From contig NZ_VANS01000001.1 in the NCBI RefSeq assembly GCF_005887615.1, forward strand, positions 917,415-981,414: DNA of 64,000 nt. Reading direction: 5' to 3'. Origin of the DNA: Sulfitobacter sabulilitoris. Its GTDB lineage: Bacteria > Pseudomonadota > Alphaproteobacteria > Rhodobacterales > Rhodobacteraceae. Below are positions 1 to 9,748 of the stretch, piece after piece. Numbering within the stretch: position 1 is the stretch's first letter; every line of letters starts with the position of its first letter. Position numbers and translations under genes: made by a program. The notes below the pieces were generated by a model, which saw only the letters and a list, made by a program, of their open reading frames with translations, did no database searches and was not told where the DNA came from.

Positions 1-691
1 TGGCAAGTCGGGCCTCGATGGGCCCGACCTCCCCGATCCGCAGATGCCGCTGGCCGAAGGGCATAGCGTCGATTTCATCATCGACACCCTTCGCACCCAC
101 GAGGCCGGCACGGTGACACTGTGCCCGCTTGGGCCGCTGACCAATATCGCCACCGCCCTGCAAAAGGCGCCCGACATCGCCGGGCGCATTCAGGAGATCG
201 TCTTGATGGGCGGTGCCTATTTCGAGGTGGGCAACATCACGCCAACCGCCGAATTCAACATTTACGTCGATCCGGAAGCCGCTGATATCGTGTTCAAATC
301 CGGCGTTCACATCGTTGTCATGCCACTGGATGTGACGCATAAGGCGCTGGTCACCAAGGCCCGCAACGACGCGTTTCGCGCCATCGGAACGCCCGTGGGA
401 GTAGCGGTCGCGCAGATGACGGACTTCTTCGAACGCTTCGACAAGGAAAAATACGGCTCGGCGGGCGCGCCCCTGCATGATCCCTGCGTGACGGCCTACC
501 TGATCCGGCCAGACCTCTTTACCGGGCGCCATGTCAACGTCGAGATCGAGACGGCCTCGCCGCTGACGATGGGTATGACAGTTGCCGATTGGTGGGGCGT
601 GACCGACCGGGCGCCCAACGCGCTGTTTGTCGGCGATCTCGATGCGGAAGGGTTCTTTGCCCTGCTGACGGATCGGCTGGCCCGGCTATGA
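1..691 (+). CDS. Inosine-uridine preferring nucleoside hydrolase, 5' truncated by window edge
   Basis: The frame is open from base 2 with no start, so the N-terminus, including the family's DxDxxxDD calcium-binding motif, lies outside the window. What remains (about 229 residues) carries family landmarks: LGPLTNIA, an MGGAY segment, AEFNIYVDPEAA (the N-x-x-x-DPEAA substrate region), LDVTHKAL, and near the C-terminus LHDPCVTAYL, whose His-Asp pair matches the catalytic His and a calcium ligand in IU-nucleoside hydrolases. The enzyme cleaves the N-glycosidic bond of ribonucleosides for purine and pyrimidine salvage in the cytoplasm. Its stop codon overlaps the start of the next gene (ATGA at 688-691), which suggests translational coupling. 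The substrate within the family cannot be told from this fragment. Confidence 0.9.
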   Translation, partial: GKSGLDGPDLPDPQMPLAEGHSVDFIIDTLRTHEAGTVTLCPLGPLTNIATALQKAPDIAGRIQEIVLMGGAYFEVGNITPTAEFNIYVDPEAADIVFKSGVHIVVMPLDVTHKALVTKARNDAFRAIGTPVGVAVAQMTDFFERFDKEKYGSAGAPLHDPCVTAYLIRPDLFTGRHVNVEIETASPLTMGMTVADWWGVTDRAPNALFVGDLDAEGFFALLTDRLARL

Positions 692-1137
692 GTGCCGCTC
701 TGACCCTGGCCGCGCCCGATCACCTCGACCGGCTCGACGCTCTGGTCGCGGCCTTTCACGCCGAGGCCGGTATCGCCCTGCCGGCGGAGCAGCGCCGCGC
801 CGGGCTTGCGCCGCTGCTCGACGGCATCCCGCATGGCGCCGCCTACCTGATCGGTCCGCCGCGCGCGCCCATCGGCTATGTCATCGTGACCTTCGGCTGG
901 TCGGTGGAGTTTGGCGGCATGGACGGGTTCATCGACGAGATCTTCGTGCGGCCCGGCGTGCGCGGGCGCGGCATCGCGTCAGAGGCGCTGCTGTCCCTGC
1001 CGCGCGCCTTGGCCGCCGCGGGCATCAAGGCCCTGCATCTGGAGGTCGCGCGCGACAACGCGACAGCGCAACGGCTGTATGCCCGCGCGGGGTTCAGACC
1101 CCGCGAGAACGCGTTCCTGATGACCCGCAAGTTCTGA
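688..1137 (+). CDS. GNAT family N-acetyltransferase
   Basis: A 149-residue single-domain GNAT protein. The acetyl-CoA binding motif A is visible as VRPGVRGRGIASEALL (R-x-x-G-x-G), followed by the typical LEVARDNATAQRLYARAGF stretch of motif B. The start at 688 was chosen because it overlaps the stop of the nucleoside hydrolase (ATGA) and gives a normal GNAT length. A longer open frame upstream lies entirely inside the hydrolase gene. The acceptor substrate is unknown; coupling to a nucleoside hydrolase is the only contextual hint. Its stop abuts the stop of the opposing CBS gene with no base between them, so no separate terminator exists there. Confidence 0.88.
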   Translation: MSAALTLAAPDHLDRLDALVAAFHAEAGIALPAEQRRAGLAPLLDGIPHGAAYLIGPPRAPIGYVIVTFGWSVEFGGMDGFIDEIFVRPGVRGRGIASEALLSLPRALAAAGIKALHLEVARDNATAQRLYARAGFRPRENAFLMTRKF

Positions 1138-1674
1138 TCACAGCGACCGGACAACGACGATCATCGCCAGCGAATAAAGCATGATGCCCCCGCCGATCAG
1201 CCAGATGGCATAGTTCTTGCCGACGCTGGCCTTGGCCATTTCCTTGGCCTGGTAAATCAGGTCGGGCCAAGTGTAGCTGACGAAATCACCCTGTGTGAAC
1301 ACCGCCTTTATCCGGCCTTCGTCATCGACCACCGGCAGGCGGCGGAACCGCTCGTTCGACATGATGCGCAGCCAATCGACCACGTCGTCGGTCTCTCGCG
1401 CCAGGCGCGGCTCGCGAGTCATCACATCGGCCAGCTTGGTGGTGCCGGGGTCCAGGTCGCCGTTGACGACCTTGCGCATCACGTCCCGTTCGGTCATCAC
1501 GCCGATCACCTTGCGATCGTCGTCGATCACGATCACCGATCCGAAATTCTTCTCGCTCATCGCGGCGACCGCCTCTTTCACGGTGGCGGTTTCGGGAAAG
1601 GTCAGCGGCTTTGGCTTGCTGTTGAATTCAGGGCGATCGCGCAGTTGCATTCCGACATGGGTGCTTGCGGCCAT
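1138..1674 (-). CDS. CBS-domain protein with C-terminal membrane anchor
   Basis: A 178-residue protein with a CBS pair, residues about 21-75 and 82-136 (GSVIVIDDDRKVIGVMTERD and RRLPVVDDEGRIKAVFTQGD are the two core repeats). A single hydrophobic segment follows at about 156-176. CBS pairs normally bind adenine nucleotides and act as regulatory modules. Here no enzyme domain is attached, so the protein is probably a membrane-tethered sensor or adaptor, but its partner is unknown. The start at 1674 is supported by a GGAGAG Shine-Dalgarno sequence about 7 bases upstream. It is divergent from selO, sharing a gap of about 105 bases. Confidence 0.85.
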   Translation of the reverse strand: MAASTHVGMQLRDRPEFNSKPKPLTFPETATVKEAVAAMSEKNFGSVIVIDDDRKVIGVMTERDVMRKVVNGDLDPGTTKLADVMTREPRLARETDDVVDWLRIMSNERFRRLPVVDDEGRIKAVFTQGDFVSYTWPDLIYQAKEMAKASVGKNYAIWLIGGGIMLYSLAMIVVVRSL

Positions 1675-1779
1675 GATGTGGCTCTCCTTCGTTTCAAATT
1701 CGTCTTCTCCACAGCTAGGGCGAATTCGCAAAGGACAAGTGGACTGGCATCGGCGCTGCCCCTTGCCTATATCTGCGTC

Positions 1780-3192
1780 ATGGATATGACATCGCTCTTC
1801 GACAACAGCTACGCCCGCCTGCCCGGCGCCTTTTTCACCCGCCAGCAACCGACACCGGTCGCCGCGCCCCGACTGGTCGCCTACAACGAGGATCTGGGCC
1901 GGCTTCTGGGCCTGCCCAAGATGTCGGATACCGACCGCGCGGTGCTGTTTTCGGGCAATGAAACCCCGCTTGGCGCAGAACCGCTGGCACAGCTTTACGC
2001 CGGGCATCAGTTCGGCAACTGGAACCCGCAACTGGGCGATGGCCGCGCGATCCTGCTGGGCGAGGTGCTGGGCACCGACGGGCAACGCCGTGACATTCAG
2101 TTGAAGGGCTCCGGCCCCACGCCCTACAGCCGGATGGGCGACGGTCGCGCGTGGCTGGGGCCGGTCCTGCGCGAATACGTGGTCTCCGAGGCGATGCACG
2201 CCCTCGGCATTCCCACCACCCGCGCCCTGGCCGCGACCCTGACGGGCGAGGATATCTTTCGCGAGGGCCGCCTCCCCGGTGCGGTGCTGACACGCGTCGC
2301 CGCAAGCCACCTGCGCGTGGGCACCTTCCAGGTCTTTGCCCACCGCGGAGAGACAGATCACCTCAAGGCGCTGACCGACTATGCGATTGCGCGCCACTAC
2401 CCCGATGCGGTCGGGCCGATGGGTCTCTTGCGGGCCGTCTGCGCGGCGCAGGCGCGCCTGATCGCGCGGTGGATGGCCGCGGGCTTTATCCACGGGGTGA
2501 TGAATACCGACAACTGCGCCATATCGGGCGAGACGATCGACTATGGTCCCTGCGCCTTCATGGACAGCTACGACGCGAACCGCGTGTACAGCTCGATCGA
2601 CGCGCAAGGGCGGTATGCCTATGGCAACCAGCCGCGCATCGCGGTCTGGAACATGGCGCAATTCGCCACCGCCCTCATTCAGCAGATGGACGAAACCGAC
2701 GCCGCGATCGCCGAGGCGACCGAAATCGTCCACGCCATGCCCGCCCAGATCGAAACGGCATGGCGCGCCGCCTTCGGGGCCAAGATCGGCCTGGCCGACG
2801 CCCGCGCCGACGATGACGCATTGATCGAACGGCTGCTGGCGCTGATGCAGGCGGATGCTGCCGATTTCACCAATACCTTCGATGCGCTGGCGCGCGGCGA
2901 TGCGCGCGATCAGATCATCGATCGCGCCGCCTTCGAAGCCTGGCACGCGGACTGGCAGTCGCGCACAGCGACCGAGAAAGACCCCCGTGCCGTCATGCAG
3001 GCCGCCAATCCGCGCATCATTCCGCGCAACCACCGGATGGAAGAGATGATCGCCGCCGCCGTCGCCGGTGATTTCGCCCCCTTCCACCGCCTGAACGCGG
3101 CGCTGGCGCAGCCCTTTGACACCGATGACACCGACCTGATGCGCCCGCCCACACGGGATCAGGAGGTGCCGGCGACCTTCTGCGGCACCTGA
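1780..3192 (+). CDS. selO: Protein adenylyltransferase SelO (YdiU family)
   Basis: A 470-residue member of the SelO/YdiU pseudokinase family, which transfers AMP from ATP to Ser, Thr or Tyr of proteins. Visible features: DIQLKGSGPTPYSRMGDGRA with the nucleotide-binding Lys at about 109, HGVMNTDN at 238-245 (catalytic-loop equivalent), DYGPCAFMD starting at Asp254 (metal-binding DFG equivalent), and the C-terminal NPRIIPRNH and FCGT motifs. The conserved C-terminal Cys is an ordinary Cys, as in most bacteria, not selenocysteine. The start at 1780 follows the family's usual N-terminus; no strong Shine-Dalgarno is visible, and the ATG at 1786 is an alternative. It is monocistronic here. Confidence 0.93.
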   Translation: MDMTSLFDNSYARLPGAFFTRQQPTPVAAPRLVAYNEDLGRLLGLPKMSDTDRAVLFSGNETPLGAEPLAQLYAGHQFGNWNPQLGDGRAILLGEVLGTDGQRRDIQLKGSGPTPYSRMGDGRAWLGPVLREYVVSEAMHALGIPTTRALAATLTGEDIFREGRLPGAVLTRVAASHLRVGTFQVFAHRGETDHLKALTDYAIARHYPDAVGPMGLLRAVCAAQARLIARWMAAGFIHGVMNTDNCAISGETIDYGPCAFMDSYDANRVYSSIDAQGRYAYGNQPRIAVWNMAQFATALIQQMDETDAAIAEATEIVHAMPAQIETAWRAAFGAKIGLADARADDDALIERLLALMQADAADFTNTFDALARGDARDQIIDRAAFEAWHADWQSRTATEKDPRAVMQAANPRIIPRNHRMEEMIAAAVAGDFAPFHRLNAALAQPFDTDDTDLMRPPTRDQEVPATFCGT

Positions 3193-3214
3193 GGCTTCTT
3201 CGGGTCGAAAATAC

Positions 3215-4114
3215 TCAAATCCGAACCGCCGCCACCCGCGGGCGGCGGTTGATCAGGTAGATGCCGGCCGCCACGAGCCCCAGCGCGCCCCAGACACGAA
3301 AGCCGACATCCTCGCCCAACACCGCCCAGCCCAGAATCACCGCAAAGACAGGCGACAGGAAGCTGAAGGAGGCGACCGACGACGCCGGATAGATCGACAT
3401 CAGCCAGAACCACGCGAGAAACCCAAGACTTGCCACCAGCACGATCTGGAACAGCATCCCGGCGACATGGATCGGCTGAACATCGCGGATGAAGTCGCCG
3501 AAAAACAGCGAGGCCAGCAACAACAGCGGCGCCGAGATCAGCACCTGGAACATGAGCTGCTGCGCCGGGGGGACCTCGCTCAGCGGTGTGATCTTGACGC
3601 AGAGCGCGATCCCCGCCCAGCACAGCGCCGCCACCAGCGCCAGAAGATCGCCCAACAGCCCCGCACCGACATCAACGCGCCCCAAAAGCGCCAGCGCCAC
3701 GCCGCCCATGGCCAAAAGCAGCCCCACGGCGCGCACCGGCGTCAGCGCTTCGCCCGGGATCAGGACGGCGCTGGCGATCGCCAGCCAGACCGGCATGGAA
3801 TAGAGGATCACCGACGCGCGGCTGACGGTGGTCAAGTCAAGCGCCGAGAACAGGCACATGAATTCAAGCGCAAAGAGACCGCCCGAGATCAAGCCCGGCA
3901 GCATCGCCCGGCGCGGCACCTGAAAGCCGATCCCGCGCAGGCGCATCCAGAGCAACAGAACGGCAACCGCCCCCAGGGATCGAAGCCCCGCCGCGAAGAC
4001 CGGCGCAAAGCCGCCATTGGTGACCTTGATGACGACCTGGTTGAACCCCAGGTGCAGGGCGAAAACGACCAGCGCCACGGCGCCGAAGGTGTCGATATGG
4101 GATTTGCGTTGCAT
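3215..4114 (-). CDS. EamA (DMT) family transporter
   Basis: About 299 residues, almost entirely hydrophobic, with ten predicted membrane segments arranged as two EamA repeats (first about 10-135, second about 150-290). This is typical of drug/metabolite transporters of the inner membrane. The start at 4114 begins shortly before the first membrane helix; an in-frame ATG at 4150 would add 12 residues and cannot be excluded. The C-terminus ends in the Arg-rich tail common in the family. The substrate is unknown. The gene is convergent with selO (22-base gap). Bases 3193-3222 between them carry a GC-rich stretch followed by an AT-rich GAGTATTTT-like sequence on the minus strand. Confidence 0.88.
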   Translation of the reverse strand: MQRKSHIDTFGAVALVVFALHLGFNQVVIKVTNGGFAPVFAAGLRSLGAVAVLLLWMRLRGIGFQVPRRAMLPGLISGGLFALEFMCLFSALDLTTVSRASVILYSMPVWLAIASAVLIPGEALTPVRAVGLLLAMGGVALALLGRVDVGAGLLGDLLALVAALCWAGIALCVKITPLSEVPPAQQLMFQVLISAPLLLLASLFFGDFIRDVQPIHVAGMLFQIVLVASLGFLAWFWLMSIYPASSVASFSFLSPVFAVILGWAVLGEDVGFRVWGALGLVAAGIYLINRRPRVAAVRI

Positions 4115-4207
4115 GCCGCCCAAGAAGCGGGCTGGCACGGCGTTTGTCAATTGCGCATTGCCGAAGGCGCGCCCGCGCCGCGGTCGTTGCCCCGCAAGAG
4201 TTTCATG

Positions 4208-4227
4208 CCTCCGGCGGCGGTATTTTC
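4208..4227 (+). repeat. Half-copy of CCTCCGGCGG/TATTT repeat
   Basis: The sequence CCTCCGGCGG followed by CGGTATTTT sits just after the 63-residue gene. The same head (CCTCCGGCGG) and tail (ATATTT) occur as both arms of the long inverted repeat at 52948-53025. A single copy cannot form the hairpin by itself. It may be a remnant of a dispersed intergenic element. Confidence 0.45.
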
Positions 4228-4242
4228 ATCCATTTGGAATGG

Positions 4243-4434
4243 TCAGGCGCGCGGCGTGAGGAGGAAGGCCAGCGCGAGAAGGATCGCCGCCCCCAGAAGC
4301 GGCAGCGCCCAGAGCGCCATGGCCTCGGGCGTGAACCAGTTCTGTGGCACGCCCGCGCGCAGGATGCCGATGGGCGGCAGGGCCACGAGGACCGCCACCG
4401 CCGCATAGAGCACATTTTGGAGACCGCGGATCAC
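4243..4434 (-). CDS. Small membrane protein (63 aa) translationally coupled to DEAD-box helicase
   Basis: A 63-residue frame starting with GTG at 4434, whose start overlaps the helicase stop as GTGA (bases 4431-4434). The product has two hydrophobic segments, at about 6-23 (VLYAAVAVLVALPPIGI) and 40-58 (ALWALPLLGAAILLALAFL), joined by a short polar loop (AGVPQNWFTPE). It is therefore a predicted two-helix inner-membrane protein. It has no recognised family in my knowledge. Reality is supported by the start/stop overlap, the well-formed hydrophobic pattern and the stop just before an intergenic repeat. The open frame extends further 5' into the helicase gene, but that part is Arg-rich shadow sequence. 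No function is assigned. Confidence 0.65.
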   Translation of the reverse strand: MIRGLQNVLYAAVAVLVALPPIGILRAGVPQNWFTPEAMALWALPLLGAAILLALAFLLTPRA

Positions 4435-5744
4435 GCGGCGCGTTGCCCGCCGCCACCGCCGCCGCCGGGCTTGCGACGCCGGCGAGGTCGCTGGCCCGCG
4501 GGCTTGCCGCCGGCCGGTGCGCCGGCATTGACGCCGCCGCCCTGTCCGCCACCGCCCCGGTTGCCGCCGCGACCGCGGCCGCGGCCCTTGGGCTTGGCGG
4601 GTTCGTCCATCGCTTCCCACGGACGGCCGGAGCCCACGGGGATCGCCACACCCATGGTTTTCTGGATCGCCTTCAGTTCGCCCATCTCGTCGGGGGCGCA
4701 GAACGCGATCGCGGCGCCGTCCTTGCCGGCGCGTGCCGTGCGCCCGATGCGGTGGACGTAATTGTCGGGCACATTGGGCAGGTCATAGTTGTAGACATGC
4801 TTGACATCCGGAATGTCGAGCCCGCGCGCCGCCACATCGGTGGCCACCAGGACGCGGATCTCACCGGATTTGAAGGCGGCGATGGCGCGGTCGCGCTGGC
4901 CCTGGCTTTTGTTGCCGTGGATCGACCCCGCGGCATAGCCTGCCTTGACCAGCGTCTTCATCAGCTTTTCCGAACCGTGTTTCGTCCGGCCAAAGACCAG
5001 GGCCAGTTCATCGCGGTGCTTGTCCAGCATCTCGATCAACAGGTTCGGCTTTTCGGATTTGGCGATGAAATGCACCTCTTGCGTGACCTTGTCGGCGGCC
5101 TTGCCGGGGGGCGAGACCTCGACCCGGATCGGGCTGCGCAGGAAACTTTGGGCCAGTTCGTTCATCAGCTTGGGCATGGTGGCCGAAAACAGCATTGTCT
5201 GGCGATCCTCGGGGATCACCTTGGCGATCTTGCGCAGATCGTGGATGAAGCCCATGTCGAGCATCTGATCCGCCTCGTCGAGCACGAGAAAGGTCGCATC
5301 CTCGAGCCGCACGGCGCGGCGGTCCATCAGGTCGAGCAGGCGGCCCGGGGTCGCCACCAGAAGGTCCACGCCCCGCTCGAGCCGCTTGATCTGGGTGTTG
5401 ATCGACTGGCCGCCCACGACCATCGCCACCTTGAGCGGCGTGTTTTCGCAAAAGCTTCGCAGGTTCTGCGAGATCTGGTTGGCCAATTCGCGCGTCGGCG
5501 CCAGCACCAGACCGCGCACCGATTTGGGCGCCGGGCGCCCCGGCATGTCGAGCATCTGGGCCACGAGCGGCACGCCGAAGGCAGCCGTCTTGCCGGTGCC
5601 GGTCTGCGCCAGCCCCATCACGTCGCGCCCGTTCAGGGCATGGGGAATCGCCTGTCTCTGGATCGGGGTCGGGTCCTTGAGGCCCATGGATTGAAGCCGC
5701 TCCACCAGTTTAGGAGGAAGCTCCATCATATCGAAATCGCTCAT
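4431..5744 (-). CDS. DEAD-box ATP-dependent RNA helicase (RhlE-like)
   Basis: A 437-residue helicase with the full motif set in order: Q motif (TPIQRQAIP), Walker A AQTGTGKT, PTRELA, DEAD in VLDEADQMLDMGF, SAT, then the C-terminal RecA domain with VATDVAARGLDIPDV and HRIGRTARAG. The C-terminal 60 residues are a basic, Gly/Arg-rich tail (RGRGRGGNRGGGGQGGG) typical of RhlE-type proteins and probably RNA-binding. Such helicases unwind structured RNA in ribosome assembly or decay. The start at 5744 was chosen because GGAAAG lies about 7 bases upstream; an ATG at 5762 would add six residues. The stop overlaps the 63-residue membrane protein's GTG. Confidence 0.93.
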   Translation of the reverse strand: MSDFDMMELPPKLVERLQSMGLKDPTPIQRQAIPHALNGRDVMGLAQTGTGKTAAFGVPLVAQMLDMPGRPAPKSVRGLVLAPTRELANQISQNLRSFCENTPLKVAMVVGGQSINTQIKRLERGVDLLVATPGRLLDLMDRRAVRLEDATFLVLDEADQMLDMGFIHDLRKIAKVIPEDRQTMLFSATMPKLMNELAQSFLRSPIRVEVSPPGKAADKVTQEVHFIAKSEKPNLLIEMLDKHRDELALVFGRTKHGSEKLMKTLVKAGYAAGSIHGNKSQGQRDRAIAAFKSGEIRVLVATDVAARGLDIPDVKHVYNYDLPNVPDNYVHRIGRTARAGKDGAAIAFCAPDEMGELKAIQKTMGVAIPVGSGRPWEAMDEPAKPKGRGRGRGGNRGGGGQGGGVNAGAPAGGKPAGQRPRRRRKPGGGGGGGQRAA

Positions 5745-6123
5745 AATTCTCTTTCCGGCCATCAGCGCATGCAGCGCCGGGCCATAGCATCGTGCCGCGC
5801 CCCTCTTTGCCGGGCGCCGCTTGGGACACGCGAGGTCAGATCGCAGCCTCGACCAAATGCCAAAGACTGTCTGTCGCGCTTGGCCCCACGCGTGATTTTG
5901 GGAACATCGGCGGGCCTAGGGGTCAGCACGGAGCGGGTCCACCGGACCCGGGTCGCTGAAACTGCTCACGCGGCAGAAGGCATCGCTTGACCCCCATGTG
6001 GGCCAAGCGGCGCCATAAGTCAACCGGTGACGCCACTGGCGGGGTTGCCCCACCCCGTCAAAGGTCGCTACACCATGAGACCACCCCAACGGCGAAATGC
6101 CCCCGATGCCGAAAAGCGCAGAC
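5745..6123. other. Intergenic region between divergent helicase and Fur/Mur genes
   Basis: This 379-base stretch has no convincing gene. It separates divergent genes, so it should hold both promoters. I see a small perfect hairpin at 5934-5950 (CGGGTCC, ACC loop, GGACCCG) and a TTGACC at about 5988 without a good -10 partner. No clear metal-regulator operator could be picked out by eye. Confidence 0.6.
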
Positions 6124-6540
6124 ATGACCAAACCCATCATTGCCCGCTGCGAGGCCAAGGGCCTGCGCATGACAGGTCAGCGTCGCACCATCGCGCAGGT
6201 CCTGCAGGACAGCGACGACCATCCGGACGTCGAAGAACTCTATGCCCGCGCCAGCGCCATCGACGCCGGCATTTCCATCGCGACCGTGTACCGCACCGTC
6301 AAACTGTTCGAAGAGGCGGGGATTCTGGACAAGCTGGAATTCGGCGACGGCCGCGCCCGCTACGAGGACGCCGAGCGCGACCACCACGACCATCTGATCG
6401 ACATGCAGTCGGGCGAGGTGATCGAATTCGTCGATGCCGAGATCGAAGCGCTGCAGGACCGCATCGCGCGCAAACTGGGCTACGAACTGCGCGGCCACCG
6501 GCTTGAGCTCTATGGCGTTCCGCTGAAAAAAACCGACTGA
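6124..6540 (+). CDS. Fur/Mur family metal-responsive transcriptional regulator
   Basis: A 138-residue Fur-superfamily repressor. The N-terminal winged helix (about 1-80) includes RMTGQRRTIAQVL and SIATVYRTVKLFEE. The dimerisation and metal domain follows, with HHDH at 87-90 and ELYGVPL near the end. The usual CxxC zinc motifs are absent: the stretch after HHDHLI reads DMQSGEVIEF. This absence is typical of alphaproteobacterial Fur/Mur proteins, which respond to manganese or iron, and separates it from Irr. The start at 6124 gives the normal family N-terminus; in-frame ATGs at 6097 and 6106 are possible. It is followed after 24 bases by the NYN gene, so the two are probably co-transcribed. Confidence 0.9.
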   Translation: MTKPIIARCEAKGLRMTGQRRTIAQVLQDSDDHPDVEELYARASAIDAGISIATVYRTVKLFEEAGILDKLEFGDGRARYEDAERDHHDHLIDMQSGEVIEFVDAEIEALQDRIARKLGYELRGHRLELYGVPLKKTD

Positions 6541-6564
6541 TTTCAAATTCCAAGGAGCCTGACT

Positions 6565-7266
6565 GTGGCTGAACGTGACCGCCCCCTGCTTGCCGTGCTG
6601 ATCGACGCCGACAACGTCCCCGCGAAATTCGCCTCCGCGATCCTGCGCGAGGTCGCCACCATCGGCGAGCCGGCGCTGCGCCGGGTCTATGGCGACTGGT
6701 CGAGCGGGCGGCTCAAGAACTGGTCGGATCAGATCCTGGGGCTTGGGCTGGTCGCGCACCAGGAAACCGCCAATACCCAGGGCAAGAACGCCTCCGACAT
6801 CGGGCTGGTGATCGACGCGATGGACATTTTGCATGGCGGACGGTTCGACGGCTTTGTCCTGGTGTCGTCGGACAGCGACTTTACCGCGCTGGCCAACCGC
6901 CTGCGCGAAGACGGCCTGCTGGTCGTGGGCATCGGCGAGAAGAAGGCGCCAGAGGCGTTGCGCAATGTCTGCAACCGCTTCATATTCATCGAAAACCTGT
7001 TGGAAGAGGTTCGCGGCACTGCGCAGAAAGCCGACACCGAGACGTTGAACGACGCCTTTCAACTGATTGCGAACGCAATGGAAAAGATCGATCAGGAAGG
7101 TGACTGGTTCGACCTTGGCCCCATCGGCAAGACGATTCTGTCGCTGCATCCCGATTTCGACACCCGCAGCTATGGCCACAGCAAGCTGAGCGCACTGGTC
7201 AAGGCGATTCCGCGGCTCGAGACCAAGCGCGAAGGGGCGCAGCTGATGGTCCGGCGGCGCGACTGA
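6565..7266 (+). CDS. NYN-domain (PIN-like) ribonuclease with C-terminal LOTUS/OST-HTH domain
   Basis: A 233-residue protein. The N-terminal NYN (LabA/Limkain-type PIN fold) domain, about 8-140, has the expected acidic cluster: LIDADN (Asp14, Asp16), SDIGLVIDAMD (Asp78, Asp84) and SSDSDF (Asp103, Asp105), consistent with a metal-dependent RNase centre. The C-terminal 80 residues (WFDLGPIGKTILSLHPDFDTRSYGHSKLSALVKAI) match the LOTUS/OST-HTH RNA-binding winged helix. The start is GTG at 6565, with a strong AAGGAG at 6552-6557. The RNA target is unknown. It lies 24 bases after the Fur/Mur regulator. Confidence 0.88.
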   Translation: MAERDRPLLAVLIDADNVPAKFASAILREVATIGEPALRRVYGDWSSGRLKNWSDQILGLGLVAHQETANTQGKNASDIGLVIDAMDILHGGRFDGFVLVSSDSDFTALANRLREDGLLVVGIGEKKAPEALRNVCNRFIFIENLLEEVRGTAQKADTETLNDAFQLIANAMEKIDQEGDWFDLGPIGKTILSLHPDFDTRSYGHSKLSALVKAIPRLETKREGAQLMVRRRD

Positions 7267-7467
7267 CGCACCGGCGGCCGCCCCGGACCAGACAGGCCAT
7301 CCCGGCCCTGTCCGGCGGGTCGCGGCGGCCCCTGACACGGACGCATGGCAGCCATGCAGGCGCGCGGCACGGAAAAGCCCCCGCGCCAGATTGACCTTGG
7401 TCCGCAATTCTGTGACCTCTGCCGCAGACGCAGGATTGGCCTGCCCCAAATTTCAAAAGGCATCGTC

Positions 7468-8373
7468 ATGGATAACCTGCGCGGCGCGCTCATCATGGTG
7501 TTGGCGATGCTCGGCTTCGCCATCGAGGACATGTTCATAAAGCTACTGGCCGATGCGCTGCCGGTGGGGCAGATCATCGGGCTTCTGGGGCTGGGCGGTG
7601 CGATCATCTTTGCCGCGATCCTGGTGATGCAACGCCAGCCGCTTTTCACCCGCGCGATGCTGTCAGGGCCGGTCTTGCTGCGCAGCCTGGGCGAACTGGT
7701 GGGCACGCTGGGCTTTGTCACCGCGATCGCGCTCACCCCGATCTCCTCCGCCTCGGCGATCTTGCAGGCGACACCGCTGATGGTGACGCTCGGGGCGGCT
7801 GTGTTCCTGCGCGAGCCCGTGGGCTGGCGGCGGTGGTCGGCGATCCTGGTGGGGTTTTGCGGTGTGCTGCTGATCATCCGGCCCGGCATGGAAGGCTTCG
7901 ACTGGTTGTCGCTGTTCGCCGTGCAGGGGGTTGTCGGGCTTGCGATCCGCGACCTGGCGACACGGCGCGTGCCCAGCGCCACCACGTCGATGCAACTGAG
8001 CTTTCTCGCGTTCCTGACGCTGGTGCCCGCCGCCGCGATCCTGCTGGCGATCACCGGCACGCCGCTGGTGTCCGCGACGCTGCCGCAGTGGGGGCTGATG
8101 ACGGGGGCATTGGTGATCGGGGTCATCGCCTATTACGGCATCGTCGCCGCGATGCGCGTGGGCGAGGTCAGCTTTGTCACCCCGTTCCGCTACAGCCGCA
8201 TGATCTTTGCGCTGGTGGTGGGCGTCGTCGTCTTTGGCGAACGGCCAGACGCCTGGGTGCTTATCGGGTCGGCGATCATCGTGGCGTCCGGCATCTATAC
8301 CGTCTGGCGTGAGCGCAAACAGCGCCCCTCCGGCGCGCGCAAGCCTTCCCCTTCTGCCGCAGCCCGGCTATGA
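7468..8373 (+). CDS. EamA (DMT) family transporter
   Basis: A 301-residue integral membrane protein with about ten hydrophobic segments in two EamA repeats (residues about 5-135 and 145-280) and a basic C-terminal tail. The start at 7468 begins right before the first helix and has AAAGG about 8 bases upstream. The frame runs open further upstream, but that part reads as non-coding. It differs from the EamA protein at 3215-4114, so the window holds two paralogues. The substrate is unknown. The next gene, eno, starts 30 bases downstream on the same strand. Confidence 0.88.
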   Translation: MDNLRGALIMVLAMLGFAIEDMFIKLLADALPVGQIIGLLGLGGAIIFAAILVMQRQPLFTRAMLSGPVLLRSLGELVGTLGFVTAIALTPISSASAILQATPLMVTLGAAVFLREPVGWRRWSAILVGFCGVLLIIRPGMEGFDWLSLFAVQGVVGLAIRDLATRRVPSATTSMQLSFLAFLTLVPAAAILLAITGTPLVSATLPQWGLMTGALVIGVIAYYGIVAAMRVGEVSFVTPFRYSRMIFALVVGVVVFGERPDAWVLIGSAIIVASGIYTVWRERKQRPSGARKPSPSAAARL

Positions 8374-8388
8374 CCGGGGCAAATCTGA

Positions 8389-9678
<1,290 letters not shown>

Positions 9679-9748
9679 TCCGCCGGGCGCAGGGGGCCGC
9701 GACGCCGACTTGCGCCCGTGCGGCACCGCGCCCGGCACCGGATCGTCG

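Noticed and set aside
3180-3195. Possible selenocysteine at the SelO C-terminus
   Set aside because: The gene ends in an ordinary Cys motif (FCGT) followed by a normal stop; no in-frame TGA precedes a conserved tail and no SECIS-like structure was seen.
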